DNA of 64,000 nucleotides. Origin: a bacterium D16-34. GTDB taxonomy: Bacteria > Actinomycetota > Coriobacteriia > Coriobacteriales > Eggerthellaceae. A model generated the notes under the pieces. The model worked only from the letters and a program-made list of their open reading frames with translations. It ran no database searches and was not told where the DNA came from. A program made the translations under genes and the position numbers. Within the stretch, counting starts at the first letter, position 1. Each line of letters begins with the position of its first letter. Location of the stretch: positions 27,023-91,022 of the forward strand of contig RAZB01000008.1 in NCBI GenBank assembly GCA_003612515.1. Direction: 5' to 3'. Shown in pieces: positions 36,673-46,016 of this stretch.

Positions 36673-37395
36673 ATGCCTCTTACTGGCGGCGATACACATA
36701 ACACTTTGCATAAGGAAACTGACGTGCATACACCTGTGCGTCTTGCGGTGTTTGATTTTGACGGAACGAGCATTGAGGGCAACTCTCCGGTAATGCTAGT
36801 GAGATATTTGCTGAAACATGACATGCTTAAAAAGCGTGATGTATTTCGTATATTGATGTGGGGAGCAGCCTATAAGTTGCGCCTGCCCCAAAACGAAAGC
36901 TGGGTTCGTGGTCTTGTTTTTTCAGCATTCGAAGGCAAGCCGGTAGAAGAAGTCAATCAGTTTCTTGCTGACTTTTATGACACGCATATCGCCAAGCGTT
37001 TTCGTCCTCAAGCAGACGAAGCTATGCGCAAGCATCAAGAAGCGGGAGATGTTGTCGTGGTGGTTTCCGCTTCGTTTGAGCCGATTATTCTTCGTGCTAT
37101 GCAGCATCATCCTTTCACGATGCAGGTGTCCACACGCATGAAGGTGGCGCCAGATGGCACGTATACGCGACAAGTTGACGGACAGCCAATAGAAGGCCCT
37201 GAAAAGCTCGTTGCCGTGCAAAAGCTTGCCAATGAGGCGTTTGGTGAAGGGGCATGGGAGTTGGTGGCTGCATATGGCGACCATCATTCAGATAGGACTA
37301 TCCTCAGTGCTGCTAAGCAAGCATATGCGGTTGATCCAGATCGTCCACTCACGCGCACCGCTCGCCGGCTCGGATGGCCAATACTTGATTGGTAG
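36673..37395 (+). CDS. HAD-superfamily subfamily IB phosphatase (SerB-like)
   Basis: 240 aa. Motif I is VFDFDGTSIEGNS with the nucleophile and acid Asp (~residues 25-31). Motif II is VVVSASFEPI (~residues 125-134). The motif III lysine lies in EGPEKLVAV and motif IV is AYGDHHSD. This set fits HAD-IB enzymes such as phosphoserine phosphatase and CicA-like phosphatases. The cap is short. Substrate not determinable. AGGA precedes the ATG by a few bases. Confidence 0.83.
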   Translation: MPLTGGDTHNTLHKETDVHTPVRLAVFDFDGTSIEGNSPVMLVRYLLKHDMLKKRDVFRILMWGAAYKLRLPQNESWVRGLVFSAFEGKPVEEVNQFLADFYDTHIAKRFRPQADEAMRKHQEAGDVVVVVSASFEPIILRAMQHHPFTMQVSTRMKVAPDGTYTRQVDGQPIEGPEKLVAVQKLANEAFGEGAWELVAAYGDHHSDRTILSAAKQAYAVDPDRPLTRTARRLGWPILDW

Positions 37396-37594
37396 ACACG
37401 TCTAAAGCCTTGAGATAATTGTTGCCCTGGTGAACTAATTTACCTGATGATTCGCCTAAATATTGATATAAATATGCTGCGAATTTTTTTTGAGTCAGGT
37501 AAAATGAGTGCATATTTGTGTGTTTCAATTAGTAACATATTACGTTATAGCTTATACGAAAATTCGCCTGTATTACATTGAAGGAGGTTGGGGC

Positions 37595-39124
37595 ATGATT
37601 GAAAACAATGCAAATAATTCTCCCAGCCACAACAATGAGCGGGATGTTTCTTATGCTGAATACCTAACACGTGCGCAAGCTGCGCTCGCCGCTGGAGATC
37701 AACAGCTCAGTATGCATTTGTATCTTACTGCGTTTGAGCGTGCTCGTAAGGAATCCGGATCACTTATTCCAGATGCAGCGCTTTTGGGTTTGCGACATGC
37801 GTGGGAGCTGGCATGCTCGCTCAAAGAACGCTCTATGGCAGAGTATGTCTTTGAACGTCTTGAGCCATTTCTTAGTAGCGAAGAAATATCAAAATGCGCT
37901 CAACAGTTGCAAGAACTTGCACTTGACAAGCTTGAAGAATTTGGTTTGTCCCGTGAAGAGTTAGAGGGAATGACTGAAATTATTTCGCAAGACCTGATGG
38001 GTCTTGATGGATCTCAGATTGTTCATATTGATCAATTCCCGTCGTCACTCATGCTTCCGGGCATGCCAAAAGCCAAGCAGACCATACCTAACGTGGGAAA
38101 GCCACAAAATCCTGCTGCTCAGGATCAGGTGCCTACTTCTTCTGAAGCGGGCAAGCCTCAGACATCGCAAAGCACAAAACCTCAACAAGGCGTGTATGGC
38201 GAACATCTCACCTACAACGATTTGGTTGGTTATGATCGCGTTGTTGAGCTCATGCGTGATCTGGGTATTGGCATGCAAAATGATGCAACTTTCCAAGAGT
38301 TGGTAGCAAAGCTCAATGCTCGCCACGGAGTTGATAGTGCGCCTGCACTTGACTCCATGCTTTTCCGTTCAGGTGCCCGCGAGGATGCTGATCGCTTTAT
38401 TATGGCTACAGTCGGGGAGCTTGGCTTGCCTGCAATTCGTATGCGTATGGAAGAGAACTTTCAGGGTCATGCGGTGCTTTGCGTTATGGCTCAAGCAGAA
38501 AACCAGCCTAAGCTTGCACCTAATCGTATGAACTTTGAAGGTCCTGGCATTTTGGTCCTTGAGGATTTGGATGAATGGATTGCTCCATCAGGAGAGGTAA
38601 GTCCTGAAGAATTAGGCGGTCTGTTTATGGCGTCACTTACGCGTGGTGCGCGTGAGGCGGTTAGCTTGATTCGCTCAGCAGTTGAAAACCCTGAAGTATA
38701 TGTCTTTGCTTCAGCGGCACAAGATACTGAAATTGATCCATTCTTCTATAACCTCTTAGAGCCACTCACCATTGTTGAGATTTCAGCTCCAACCGATGAA
38801 GAGCGCAGAGAAATCTGGCATGAACTTGCCAAAGAGCATCCGTCAATGCGTGGCATTAACGAAGACGATCTTGTTCGCTATTCTGCAAACCTCGCGCGTT
38901 TTGATCTGTATATGGCTGCTCGAGATGCACTTGAGGAGGCATATAAAGCCTCTTTGGTGTCTCGTTCTTACATTCCGGTAACCACGGATAACTTGTTTGA
39001 TAAACTTGCTGCATGTCAGCCGCTTGATTCAGATGAATATAAAGCCTTAGAGGATGCTGTGCTAAAAGACTTCAGTGCTTCGCTTGAGCATCTGGAGGAC
39101 TTACTTGAGGGAGAGGGAGAGTAG
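37595..39124 (+). CDS. Degenerate AAA+-like protein without Walker A
   Basis: 509 aa from the ATG at 37595, preceded by AAGGAGG. Residues ~20-120 are helical and TPR-like; ~150-215 form a Pro/Gln/Ser linker. The C-terminal ~290 residues keep the order of an AAA+ module: ILVLEDLDEW at the Walker B place, VYVFASAAQDTEIDPFF at the sensor 1 region, and the ISAPTDEERREIWHELAKEH and YSANLARFDLYMAARDALEEA lid helices. No GxxxxGK[ST] is present, so ATP hydrolysis is doubtful. Four bases separate it from the Rrf2 gene, implying an operon. Function unknown. Confidence 0.7.
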   Translation: MIENNANNSPSHNNERDVSYAEYLTRAQAALAAGDQQLSMHLYLTAFERARKESGSLIPDAALLGLRHAWELACSLKERSMAEYVFERLEPFLSSEEISKCAQQLQELALDKLEEFGLSREELEGMTEIISQDLMGLDGSQIVHIDQFPSSLMLPGMPKAKQTIPNVGKPQNPAAQDQVPTSSEAGKPQTSQSTKPQQGVYGEHLTYNDLVGYDRVVELMRDLGIGMQNDATFQELVAKLNARHGVDSAPALDSMLFRSGAREDADRFIMATVGELGLPAIRMRMEENFQGHAVLCVMAQAENQPKLAPNRMNFEGPGILVLEDLDEWIAPSGEVSPEELGGLFMASLTRGAREAVSLIRSAVENPEVYVFASAAQDTEIDPFFYNLLEPLTIVEISAPTDEERREIWHELAKEHPSMRGINEDDLVRYSANLARFDLYMAARDALEEAYKASLVSRSYIPVTTDNLFDKLAACQPLDSDEYKALEDAVLKDFSASLEHLEDLLEGEGE

Positions 39125-39128
39125 GGAC

Positions 39129-39677
39129 ATGGACGTTACTCGTCGTTGCGATTATGCATTTCGCATTTTGCGTGTTGCGTGCCAGTGTGGAAAAGAATAC
39201 GTTTCGGTGTCTGATATATCGGAGCGTGAGGGCATTCCATATGCATTTGCTCGAAGCATTCAACACGACTTAGTTAAGGGCGGTCTCATTAAGACAGTTC
39301 GAGGTGCTCGTGGCGGCTTGGCGCTTAATTGCGATCCTGCTCAAGTCTCAGTTAAAGAAGTGCTTGAGATAATTCAAGGTCCTGTTTCAGTTTCGACATG
39401 CGTACACAATTCAACCTATTGCGAGAATTGTGGCACCTGCGTATATAACAGTCTGTGGCGTGGAGCAGATCAGCTGTTAAACGTCTATTTCGCTTCAATT
39501 AGCTTGAAAGACATCATTGAGATGGGTGGCGAAAATCCCATTGTTCAGCAGGCGCTTTCGGTGCGTGCGGATGATTCTCATGACGGCAAAGATGCCAACA
39601 CTATGACATTTGATGAAGCATGTGCTGGTTTTTTGAGCGAAGTGCCTACCTTTGAAAGAGAGACGGAGTGCGCCTAG
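39129..39677 (+). CDS. Rrf2-family transcriptional regulator with cysteine cluster
   Basis: 182 aa. Winged HTH of Rrf2 type: TRRCDYAFRILRVA, then VSVSDISEREGIPYAFARSI and the wing VRGARGGLAL. The cysteine cluster STCVHNSTYCENCGTC (~residues 92-107) is where IscR and NsrR bind an Fe-S centre, so redox, NO or iron sensing is likely. It starts 4 bp after the AAA+-like gene and overlaps the glycosylase gene by 10 nt, so the three are co-transcribed. Targets are not visible. Confidence 0.88.
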   Translation: MDVTRRCDYAFRILRVACQCGKEYVSVSDISEREGIPYAFARSIQHDLVKGGLIKTVRGARGGLALNCDPAQVSVKEVLEIIQGPVSVSTCVHNSTYCENCGTCVYNSLWRGADQLLNVYFASISLKDIIEMGGENPIVQQALSVRADDSHDGKDANTMTFDEACAGFLSEVPTFERETECA

Positions 39678-40498
39678 ACGCCTTCGTAGATAAAGTTTTA
39701 ACTGAGGGTCAAAAATATAAGCGCACGCTTCCATGGCGCTATATTGATGACCCTTATGCAGTTTTGGTTTCCGAAGTGATGCTTCAGCAAACTCAAGTAA
39801 GCAGAGTATTGCCTCGTTGGGAGCGCTTTTTGGCGCTATTTCCCACCCTTGATGCGCTTGCTGCCGCTGATCAAGCAACTGTTCTTGAGCAGTGGCAAGG
39901 TCTTGGGTATAACCGTCGTGCCCTTGCTTTGAGGCGCTGTGCAGAGATTTGTGCGCAAAACTATGGCGGCAATCTCCCGAAAGATATTAACGAGCTTATG
40001 GCTCTTCCAGGAATTGGACCTGCAACAGCAGCAGGGGTTCGTTCGTTTGCTTACAATCTGCCAAGCGTATATTTGGAGACCAATGTACGCACAGTCTTTT
40101 TGCATGAACTTTTTCCTGATGAGGAAAACGTGACCGACAAACAGCTTGTGCCTTATATTGAAAAAACATGCCCAGAGGATGATCCTAGAACCTGGTATTA
40201 TGCGCTGCTTGATTATGGTGCGCATCTGAAAAGCTCTATTGGCAATGCGTCTCGCAGGAGTGCACACTACGCTAAACAATCAACCTTTGAAGGCTCACGC
40301 AGGCAAAAGCGCGCATTCTTGGTGCGAGAAGTATTAGCGGAGCCGGGTATTAGCGTAGATGCGCTGGCCGAAAAGCTTGCAACGTTTGAGCAACAACATG
40401 CCCGTGAGGCAATCTCGCAAGCCGAAGTAGAAGATATTCTTAACGATCTTGTGAGCGAAGGCTTTTTTGCGCGCACGGGAAATACCTTTATGGCGTAA
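39668..40498 (+). CDS. MutY-like HhH-GPD DNA glycosylase lacking the Fe-S cluster
   Basis: 276 aa. Shares the MutY opening [20 protein letters not shown] with the catalytic Glu in [10 protein letters not shown], and the helix-hairpin-helix [14 protein letters not shown]. The region that normally gives four Fe-S cysteines (after LLDYGAHL) has none, and the Asp expected in the LDGNV-type motif is Glu (YLETNVRTV). No C-terminal 8-oxoG recognition domain. The GTG start at 39668 overlaps the Rrf2 gene. It probably removes adenine or another mispaired base, but these changes make specificity uncertain. A true endonuclease III is encoded at 48585-49241. Confidence 0.82.
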   Translation: MRLDAFVDKVLTEGQKYKRTLPWRYIDDPYAVLVSEVMLQQTQVSRVLPRWERFLALFPTLDALAAADQATVLEQWQGLGYNRRALALRRCAEICAQNYGGNLPKDINELMALPGIGPATAAGVRSFAYNLPSVYLETNVRTVFLHELFPDEENVTDKQLVPYIEKTCPEDDPRTWYYALLDYGAHLKSSIGNASRRSAHYAKQSTFEGSRRQKRAFLVREVLAEPGISVDALAEKLATFEQQHAREAISQAEVEDILNDLVSEGFFARTGNTFMA

Positions 40499-40521
40499 AG
40501 AGATGGTGTAAAGAGCAGATA

Positions 40522-41097
40522 ATGGGCTTTGTAGAACTATTCCTTATTGCAATCGGACTTTCGATGGACGCCTTTGCTGTTTCTGTCTGCAAGGGCTTGT
40601 GCATGAAGCGTCTCAATGTACGCCAAGCGCTGATCATCGGTTTGTTCTTTGGTATTTTTCAAGCAGGCATGCCACTTATTGGGTGGTTTTTAGGAAAGCA
40701 ATTCGAAAGCTTTATTACCCCCATTGACCACTGGATTGCATTCGCTTTGCTCGCTTTTATTGGCGCAAAAATGCTCTTTGATGCGTTTCGCGAAGATGAT
40801 GAGGCGCTGGTGTGTCCTGCGGATGGGAAGCTTGACTATCGCGAACTGGTAATGCTTGCAATTGCCACCTCAATTGATGCGCTTGCCGTTGGTATAACGT
40901 TTGCGTTTTTGCAGGTCTCAATAGTGCCAGCAGTGTGTCTGATAGGCGCTACCACGTTTGTGCTTTCAGTAGTTGGCGTTGTGCTTGGGCATCGCGTCGG
41001 AGCAAGGTATGAAAAAGCCGCCAGTATTATTGGCGGCGTTGTGCTGATCTTGATTGGGTTAAAAATCTTGCTTGAGCACTTAGGCTATATTGGATAG
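40522..41097 (+). CDS. mntP: Manganese efflux pump MntP
   Basis: 191 aa with six membrane helices. Both conserved Asp-containing repeats are present: [17 protein letters not shown] (~residue 16) and [17 protein letters not shown] (~residue 118). Exports Mn2+ in characterised relatives. Twenty-three bases separate it from the glycosylase gene, so it may be read from the same transcript; the gap is too short for a Mn riboswitch. Confidence 0.93.
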   Translation: MGFVELFLIAIGLSMDAFAVSVCKGLCMKRLNVRQALIIGLFFGIFQAGMPLIGWFLGKQFESFITPIDHWIAFALLAFIGAKMLFDAFREDDEALVCPADGKLDYRELVMLAIATSIDALAVGITFAFLQVSIVPAVCLIGATTFVLSVVGVVLGHRVGARYEKAASIIGGVVLILIGLKILLEHLGYIG

Positions 41098-41100
41098 CTA

Positions 41101-41946
41101 CTACATTGGATAGCTGCCCAAAACCTTGACTTCGCGCAGCTTGAGGCGCAGACAGTTAAGCGCAGTTTGAATATGAGGCTCATTTACGTTGCCTTCAAAT
41201 TCGATAAAGAACATATAGTCACCGAGCGCTTGCTTGGTAGGACGAGACTGAATAAGCGTCATGTTGATATCAGCATAAGCCAGCTCAGACAAAATCATGT
41301 TGAGTGTGCCCGCACGGTCTTGCTGCATGAAAAGTGCAATGCTGCTTTTGTAATGGTCGCCTGCAAATACTTGTGGATGTCCTTGTCTTCCGATGAGATT
41401 AAACACCGTCTGATTGCCAAAGTGATCTTCAATTTCACCGGTGTATACTTTTGCGCCATATAGCTCGGCAGCAAACGCATTTGCAATACCTGCGATGCTT
41501 TTGTCTTCCATTACCTTGCGAACGCTATCGGCTGTTGATGAGGTGATGATAGTTGAGCGGCCAGGAAGCTGTTCGTTGATAAAGCGCCTGCATTGTGCGA
41601 TGCCTTGCGCATGCGAAGCAACGCAGGTTATGTCTTCAAGTTTTGCGTCAGGATGCACGATAAGACAGTGGTGAATATCTACCACTTCTTCGCCAAGAAT
41701 AGTGGCATTACTTTTTAGGGCGAAGTTATCAAGCGTGGCCGTTACCGGTCCTTCGAGTGCGTTTTCTTTGCCAACCACTCCGTATTCACATCGACCGCGG
41801 TCTACACACTCAAACACTTCGTCAAAAGAGGCGCACTCTAAAAGCTCAGGATTATCGATGCCCATACGTCTAGCAAAGGCAAGTGCTGCCTCGTGGGTAT
41901 ACGTTCCTTCAGGTCCCAGGTAAGCAAATGTTGACGAAGTGGTCAT
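41101..41946 (-). CDS. pheA: Prephenate dehydratase
   Basis: Makes phenylpyruvate from prephenate in phenylalanine synthesis. 281 aa. The catalytic domain starts FAYLGPEGTYTHEAA; GVVGKENALEG, and SSTADSVRKV are in place of the usual active-site loops (ENSxxG and TxF); the TRF motif region reads NQTVFNLIG, a variant lacking the usual Arg in TRF. The C-terminal ACT domain has KSSIALFMQQDRAGTLNMIL, and the ESRP-like segment reads LIQSRPTKQALGDYMFFIEFEG (cited in part). The ATG at 41946 is supported by AAGGA nine bases upstream over the ATG at 41982. Stop codons of this gene and mntP are 3 bp apart. Confidence 0.87.
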   Translation of the reverse strand: MTTSSTFAYLGPEGTYTHEAALAFARRMGIDNPELLECASFDEVFECVDRGRCEYGVVGKENALEGPVTATLDNFALKSNATILGEEVVDIHHCLIVHPDAKLEDITCVASHAQGIAQCRRFINEQLPGRSTIITSSTADSVRKVMEDKSIAGIANAFAAELYGAKVYTGEIEDHFGNQTVFNLIGRQGHPQVFAGDHYKSSIALFMQQDRAGTLNMILSELAYADINMTLIQSRPTKQALGDYMFFIEFEGNVNEPHIQTALNCLRLKLREVKVLGSYPM

Positions 41947-42306
41947 AATGGCAATTCCTTTGTGTGTACTGCTATCAAACATGATAAGTTGTCATCATAG
42001 CCTTTTTACACCTTGTCGTGTCGGTAATTTGTTGAGAATGGAGTAGGTAGGCTAGTGTAAGGCTATTCTTTGTACTTTGAGGTCATTGCATAAAAGATTT
42101 GTAATGAGTATTTGGTTTGCATCAAAGTAAAGTGTTTGTCCGATAAAAATGCATATAACTTGTTACGGCTGAGAAATTATGTAACATTTTTGCGCCGTTG
42201 GCAGGTTAAAAGTCGCGTTCGCAAACGTGTGCTTGGTGCAGGTCATAAGGTTATGGAGAATAGCAAAAGTATGTGTAGACGAGGAGCACCTAAAGGAGGT
42301 GTGCAC
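41947..42306 (+). promoter_or_regulatory. Regulatory gap between pheA and the uptake hydrogenase operon
   Basis: 360 bp without a credible gene separates these divergent operons. An inverted repeat TGTTAC-N14-GTAACA lies at 42161-42186, about 120 bp before the hydrogenase start, and several AT-rich -10-like boxes (GATAAAA, CATATAAC) precede it. I cannot assign a single promoter with confidence. Confidence 0.35.
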
Positions 42307-43596
42307 ATGGGAAATGAGGCTTGCCGTAGTGAGTTTTATGATTTGTTAGATGCTCGTGGAGTATCTCGTCGTGATTTCATGAAGCTCTGCGGAGCCATCG
42401 CGGTTGCAGCTGGTTTATCTGAGGTTGCAGTCCCGAAGGTTGCCCACGCCCTTGAGCAGTCGGTTATCGGCGCTACTAAGGGAAACTTGTATCCGGTCAT
42501 TTGGATCGAGGGTGCATCGTGCACGGGATGTACTGAATCCTTTGCACAAATGGAAACGCCGGACGCTGGAACTGTTGTGCTGGAGATGATTTCGCTCAAC
42601 TATTCTGAAACGCTTTCTGCAGCTGCTGGTCATTCCGTAGAAGAGGCAAAAGCCCAAACCATTGAAGCAGGCGACTACGTATTGATCTATGAAGGCGCTG
42701 TGCTTAAGGGTTGGGACGGCAACGCATTGCGTGCTGCTGAAGAGGTTGGTACCGAGACGCTGGTTCAAGCTGCGGTGAACGCTAATGCTGTTGTTGCACT
42801 TGGTTCTTGCGCAGTTAACGGCGGTTGGTGTGCTGCCCATCCGAATGCATCAAATGCTTTGGGCGTGCAGCAGTATCTCCAGGAGCAAGGCGTAGAAGTT
42901 CCCGTTGTGAACATCCCTGGCTGCCCTGCAAATCCTGAGTGGCTCATGAGCGTGTTGGTCAACGTTGTCATCATGAAAGATATGACGCTGTTGCTCGATC
43001 GCTTGAATTCTATGAATATGCCTGATGATATCTTCGGTCAGACTATTCATGACAACTGCGAGCGTCGTGGTCACTTCGAGAATGGCGAATTCGTTTATCA
43101 ATTCGGCAGCAAAGAAGAAGCGCTTGGCTATTGCTTATATCCGATGGGCTGCCGTGGACCTCAGACCAAGTCAATCTGCGGTATCACTATGTGGAACAAC
43201 CGTCGTAGCTGGTGTGTTCAAGCTGGCTCTCCCTGCATTGGTTGCTGCGAAGCAAATCCGATGAATCCGGGTCAGAACTGGGTTGAGGTTAACACGCCGT
43301 TCTACAAGCGTCATCGTGACTTGCGCATTGGTGATTGGGTAGTTCAGCCTGGCACTATTGCTCTTACCCTTACCGGCTTGGTGGCAGCTGCTTTGGTCGT
43401 TCATGGCTTTGGCATGAAGCTGACTGGTCGTATGGATGGCGGCGCAGACTTCGAGAAGGTACGCGCTTGGGATAAGAAGCATCCTGATAAGGCTATCGGC
43501 AAATACGATCTCAATGAAGCCGAGATTGAAAAAGCATACGAAGAGAGCGCAGGTCATCCGTTTGACAGCGCCAAAGATAAATATGAGGGGAGGTAA
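42307..43596 (+). CDS. hyaA: Group 1 [NiFe] uptake hydrogenase small subunit, Tat-exported
   Basis: 429 aa. A Tat motif SRRDFMKLCG (~residues 20-29) is followed by a hydrophobic stretch, so the folded heterodimer is exported and works outside the membrane. Proximal-cluster ligands are in GASCTGCTE and GSCAVNGG; later cysteines in PGCPANPEW, CLYPMGCRGP, CGITMWNN and PCIGCCE match medial and distal clusters. A C-terminal helix (GTIALTLTGLVAAALVVHGF) anchors it. The ATG at 42307 has AAAGGAGG upstream; longer in-frame starts have none. The large subunit begins 5 bp downstream. Confidence 0.94.
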   Translation: MGNEACRSEFYDLLDARGVSRRDFMKLCGAIAVAAGLSEVAVPKVAHALEQSVIGATKGNLYPVIWIEGASCTGCTESFAQMETPDAGTVVLEMISLNYSETLSAAAGHSVEEAKAQTIEAGDYVLIYEGAVLKGWDGNALRAAEEVGTETLVQAAVNANAVVALGSCAVNGGWCAAHPNASNALGVQQYLQEQGVEVPVVNIPGCPANPEWLMSVLVNVVIMKDMTLLLDRLNSMNMPDDIFGQTIHDNCERRGHFENGEFVYQFGSKEEALGYCLYPMGCRGPQTKSICGITMWNNRRSWCVQAGSPCIGCCEANPMNPGQNWVEVNTPFYKRHRDLRIGDWVVQPGTIALTLTGLVAAALVVHGFGMKLTGRMDGGADFEKVRAWDKKHPDKAIGKYDLNEAEIEKAYEESAGHPFDSAKDKYEGR

Positions 43597-43601
43597 GCTG
43601 C

Positions 43602-45253
43602 ATGACACGTTCTGTTATTGATCCGATTACACGTATCGAAGGTCACTTGCGCGTTGAAATGGAAGTTACTAACGGCAAGGTATCTGATGCATGGGTATCA
43701 GGCGGATGTTTCCGTGGTATGGAGCTTGTAGTACAAGATCGTACTCCTGAAGACGCTGCGCAAATCGTACAACGCATCTGCGGCGTTTGCCCTATCTCTC
43801 ATGCACATGCTTCATCTATTGCAACTGAGCGCGCATATGGCATTACCATTTCGAATAACGCACGTATTATTCGTAACCTGCTTGAGGGTGCACAGTTTTT
43901 GCACAGCCACATCCTGTGGCTTTACAACCTGGCCGCGCTTGACTATGTCAACCCACTCAATGCATTGACGGCAGACATTGCTGACACCTATGCATTGGCA
44001 GAGGCTGCAGGCACTTCAGCAAATTCTGACTTTGCTCAGCTTAAAGATCGCCTGAAGAACTTCGCTGACAACGGTCAGCTCTCCATCTTCTCAGGCAACT
44101 GGTTTGACGCTGAGGATGGCACGGCATTTAAGCTTCCGCCTGAGCTCGACTTGATTTGCACTGCTCACTATCTTGAAGCATTGCAGATGCAGGCAAAGGC
44201 TTCCCAGATTTCTGGTCTGTTGGGCGGCAAGATGCCTCACATCATGACGCTTATCCCTGGTGGTACGGCATTTGTTCCCACCGAGCAGAAGCTTGATGAC
44301 TTGAAGGCTCTCGTTGATGAGCTGCATGCATGGGTTACCACGACAGTTATTCCGGACACTTTGGCTTTGGCTCAGTACTACCCGGAAGCTCTTGAGTTTG
44401 GTAAGGGCTGCGGTCGCTACATTGCTTGGGGTGTATTTGAGCGCCCGAGCATGGAATACGCTGATCGTTACCTGCCGATGGCTGTTTTGGATGAAAACCT
44501 CAACGTATCAGATGTTGATGAGCATCTCATTACCGAGTACATGGGTCATTCTTGGTATAAGGGTGACGATACCTACAACTCACCGTACTTTGTAACCGAT
44601 CCTGACTTTACCTCATATGACGTAAACGATCGTTATACCTGGGTAAAGTGCCCGGCTTACGATGGCAAGCCGTATGAGGCTGGCGGACTTTCTCGTGTTC
44701 TTGCTGCTTACAAGCGCAACGTTCCAGAGATTGTCGATATGGTTGATGACATGCTGAAGGCTTTGGGTATCCCAGGTCAAATCGCTCCGCTTCAATCAAC
44801 GCTCGGCCGTACCGCAGTTCGCCAAATTGAAACGGTATATATATCGCAAACCTTATGCAGCAATGGGTTGATGAGCTCATCGAGGCTGTTAAGAGCGGCG
44901 ATAGCGAATACTTCCGTGAGCCGCAAGGCATCACCGGTTCTGGTACGGGTCTGTGGGAGGCTCCGCGTGGTGCTCTCTATCACAGCGAAGAGATCAAAGA
45001 TGGCAAGATCACTGGCTATCAGATCATCATTCCGTCTACGTGGAACTTGGCTCCGCTTAACGCTGATGGCGTTCATGGTCCTATGGAGCAAGGTCTTATT
45101 GGTGTGCCGGTTGGCGATATCGAAAAGCCGATCAATGCACTTCGTACCGTTCACAGCTTTGACCCCTGCACCGCTTGCGCAGTACATATTACTGAGCCGG
45201 CAACAGGCAAGAGCTTCGAGACGGTTACTGGCCCTTGGGGGGGGGTGAAATAA
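43602..45253 (+). pseudogene. hyaB: Group 1 [NiFe] uptake hydrogenase large subunit, frameshifted in a TA tract
   Basis: The catalytic subunit. The N-terminal part has L1, RICGVCPISHAHAS (~residues 62-75), and reads normally to about 44840 (VRQIETVY). There the tract TATATATAT (44836-44844) is followed by a frame change. The correct continuation (IANLMQQWVDELIEAV... to L2, DPCTACAVH) lies two bases ahead, consistent with one extra TA unit. As read, the first frame runs on to 45248 with non-homologous sequence and lacks the second cysteine pair. Restored length is about 549 aa with a 21-residue C-terminal extension that the protease at 46492 would remove. Could be a sequence error, a recent mutation or a reversible slip. 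Confidence 0.85.
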
Positions 45254-45967
45254 ATGGCGCATCTCGCACACTATCGTGAAGCACATCCTATGCCATTTGT
45301 TGTAACGCACTGGATTAATCTTGTTGCTATGATTGTCCTGATCGTTACCGGTTTTTGCATCCATTTCCCGTTCTGGCCGGGCTTTATGGGTATCGCTCGT
45401 GGCGCTCATGTATTCTTTGGTTTTGTGCTGTTCATTAACTGCTTGATTCGCGTGATCATGGCTTTCTTTGTGAAGTCTGCACCTACCGGTGGTACGCGTG
45501 AGCAAGTTACCGACATCAAAACATGGTTGCCGCAAAAGGATAACCGCCATCAGGCTGGTGCCTGGATCAAGTACTACCTGTTCCTGAAAAAGGATCACCC
45601 GCTGGGAGCTAAGCTTGGCGTTCCGCAAAAGATCAGCTACCTGCTTATTCCGCTTCTGATCTTGATCATGTTCTGGACTGGTCTGTGCTTGTGGGCTCCT
45701 ACCATGGCAGCTGCTCCGTTTGCAGCTACCACCAACTTGGTAGGTGGTCTGATGTCAATGCGCATCATCCACTACTTCATGATGTATGTCTTTATCATCT
45801 TCATGTTTATCCATGTTTATCTGGCAAATGTTGAAGGTATTTCACCTACGCTGTTGATGTTCTTCCATAAAGAGCATGGCGGCTTGGTATACGACCCGAT
45901 CAGCCATGATATCGTTGGTAAAGACCCGCATCCTCATGTGGATCGCGTTGAGAAGATTGATAACTAG
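45254..45967 (+). CDS. hyaC: Hydrogenase-associated cytochrome b subunit
   Basis: 237 aa, four membrane helices carrying heme-ligand histidines: HWINLVAMIVLIVTGFCIHF, GAHVFFGFVLFINCLIRV, a third helix near residues 140-160, and HYFMMYVFIIFMFIHVYL. This is the HyaC/HupC family, passing electrons from the hydrogenase Fe-S chain to menaquinone. The ATG follows the large-subunit TAA immediately. The shared G9 tract at 45237-45245 lies just upstream and includes the likely ribosome-binding purines. Confidence 0.92.
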   Translation: MAHLAHYREAHPMPFVVTHWINLVAMIVLIVTGFCIHFPFWPGFMGIARGAHVFFGFVLFINCLIRVIMAFFVKSAPTGGTREQVTDIKTWLPQKDNRHQAGAWIKYYLFLKKDHPLGAKLGVPQKISYLLIPLLILIMFWTGLCLWAPTMAAAPFAATTNLVGGLMSMRIIHYFMMYVFIIFMFIHVYLANVEGISPTLLMFFHKEHGGLVYDPISHDIVGKDPHPHVDRVEKIDN

Positions 45968-45978
45968 TTCACGCTTAT

Positions 45979-46003
45979 AGTGGTGTTACAATACAACACC
46001 ACT
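45979..46003 (+). other. Hairpin after the cytochrome b gene
   Basis: AGTGGTGTT pairs with AACACCACT (9 bp, 7-nt loop). No T run follows, so it looks like a 3'-end stabiliser or processing site, not a terminator. Confidence 0.5.
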
Positions 46004-46016
46004 TGCACGAATTGTT

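Noticed and set aside
40499..40521. Manganese riboswitch upstream of mntP
   Set aside because: Only 23 bp separate mntP from the preceding gene, too short for a yybP-ykoY element.
41086..41114. Direct repeat ATTGGATAGCT at the ends of mntP and pheA
   Set aside because: Eleven bases, both copies inside or next to coding ends of convergent genes; chance or constrained coding is sufficient.
42112..42306. N-terminal extension of the hydrogenase small subunit
   Set aside because: The extension is basic, without family match, and would place the Tat motif far from the N-terminus; AAAGGAGG before 42307 sets the start.
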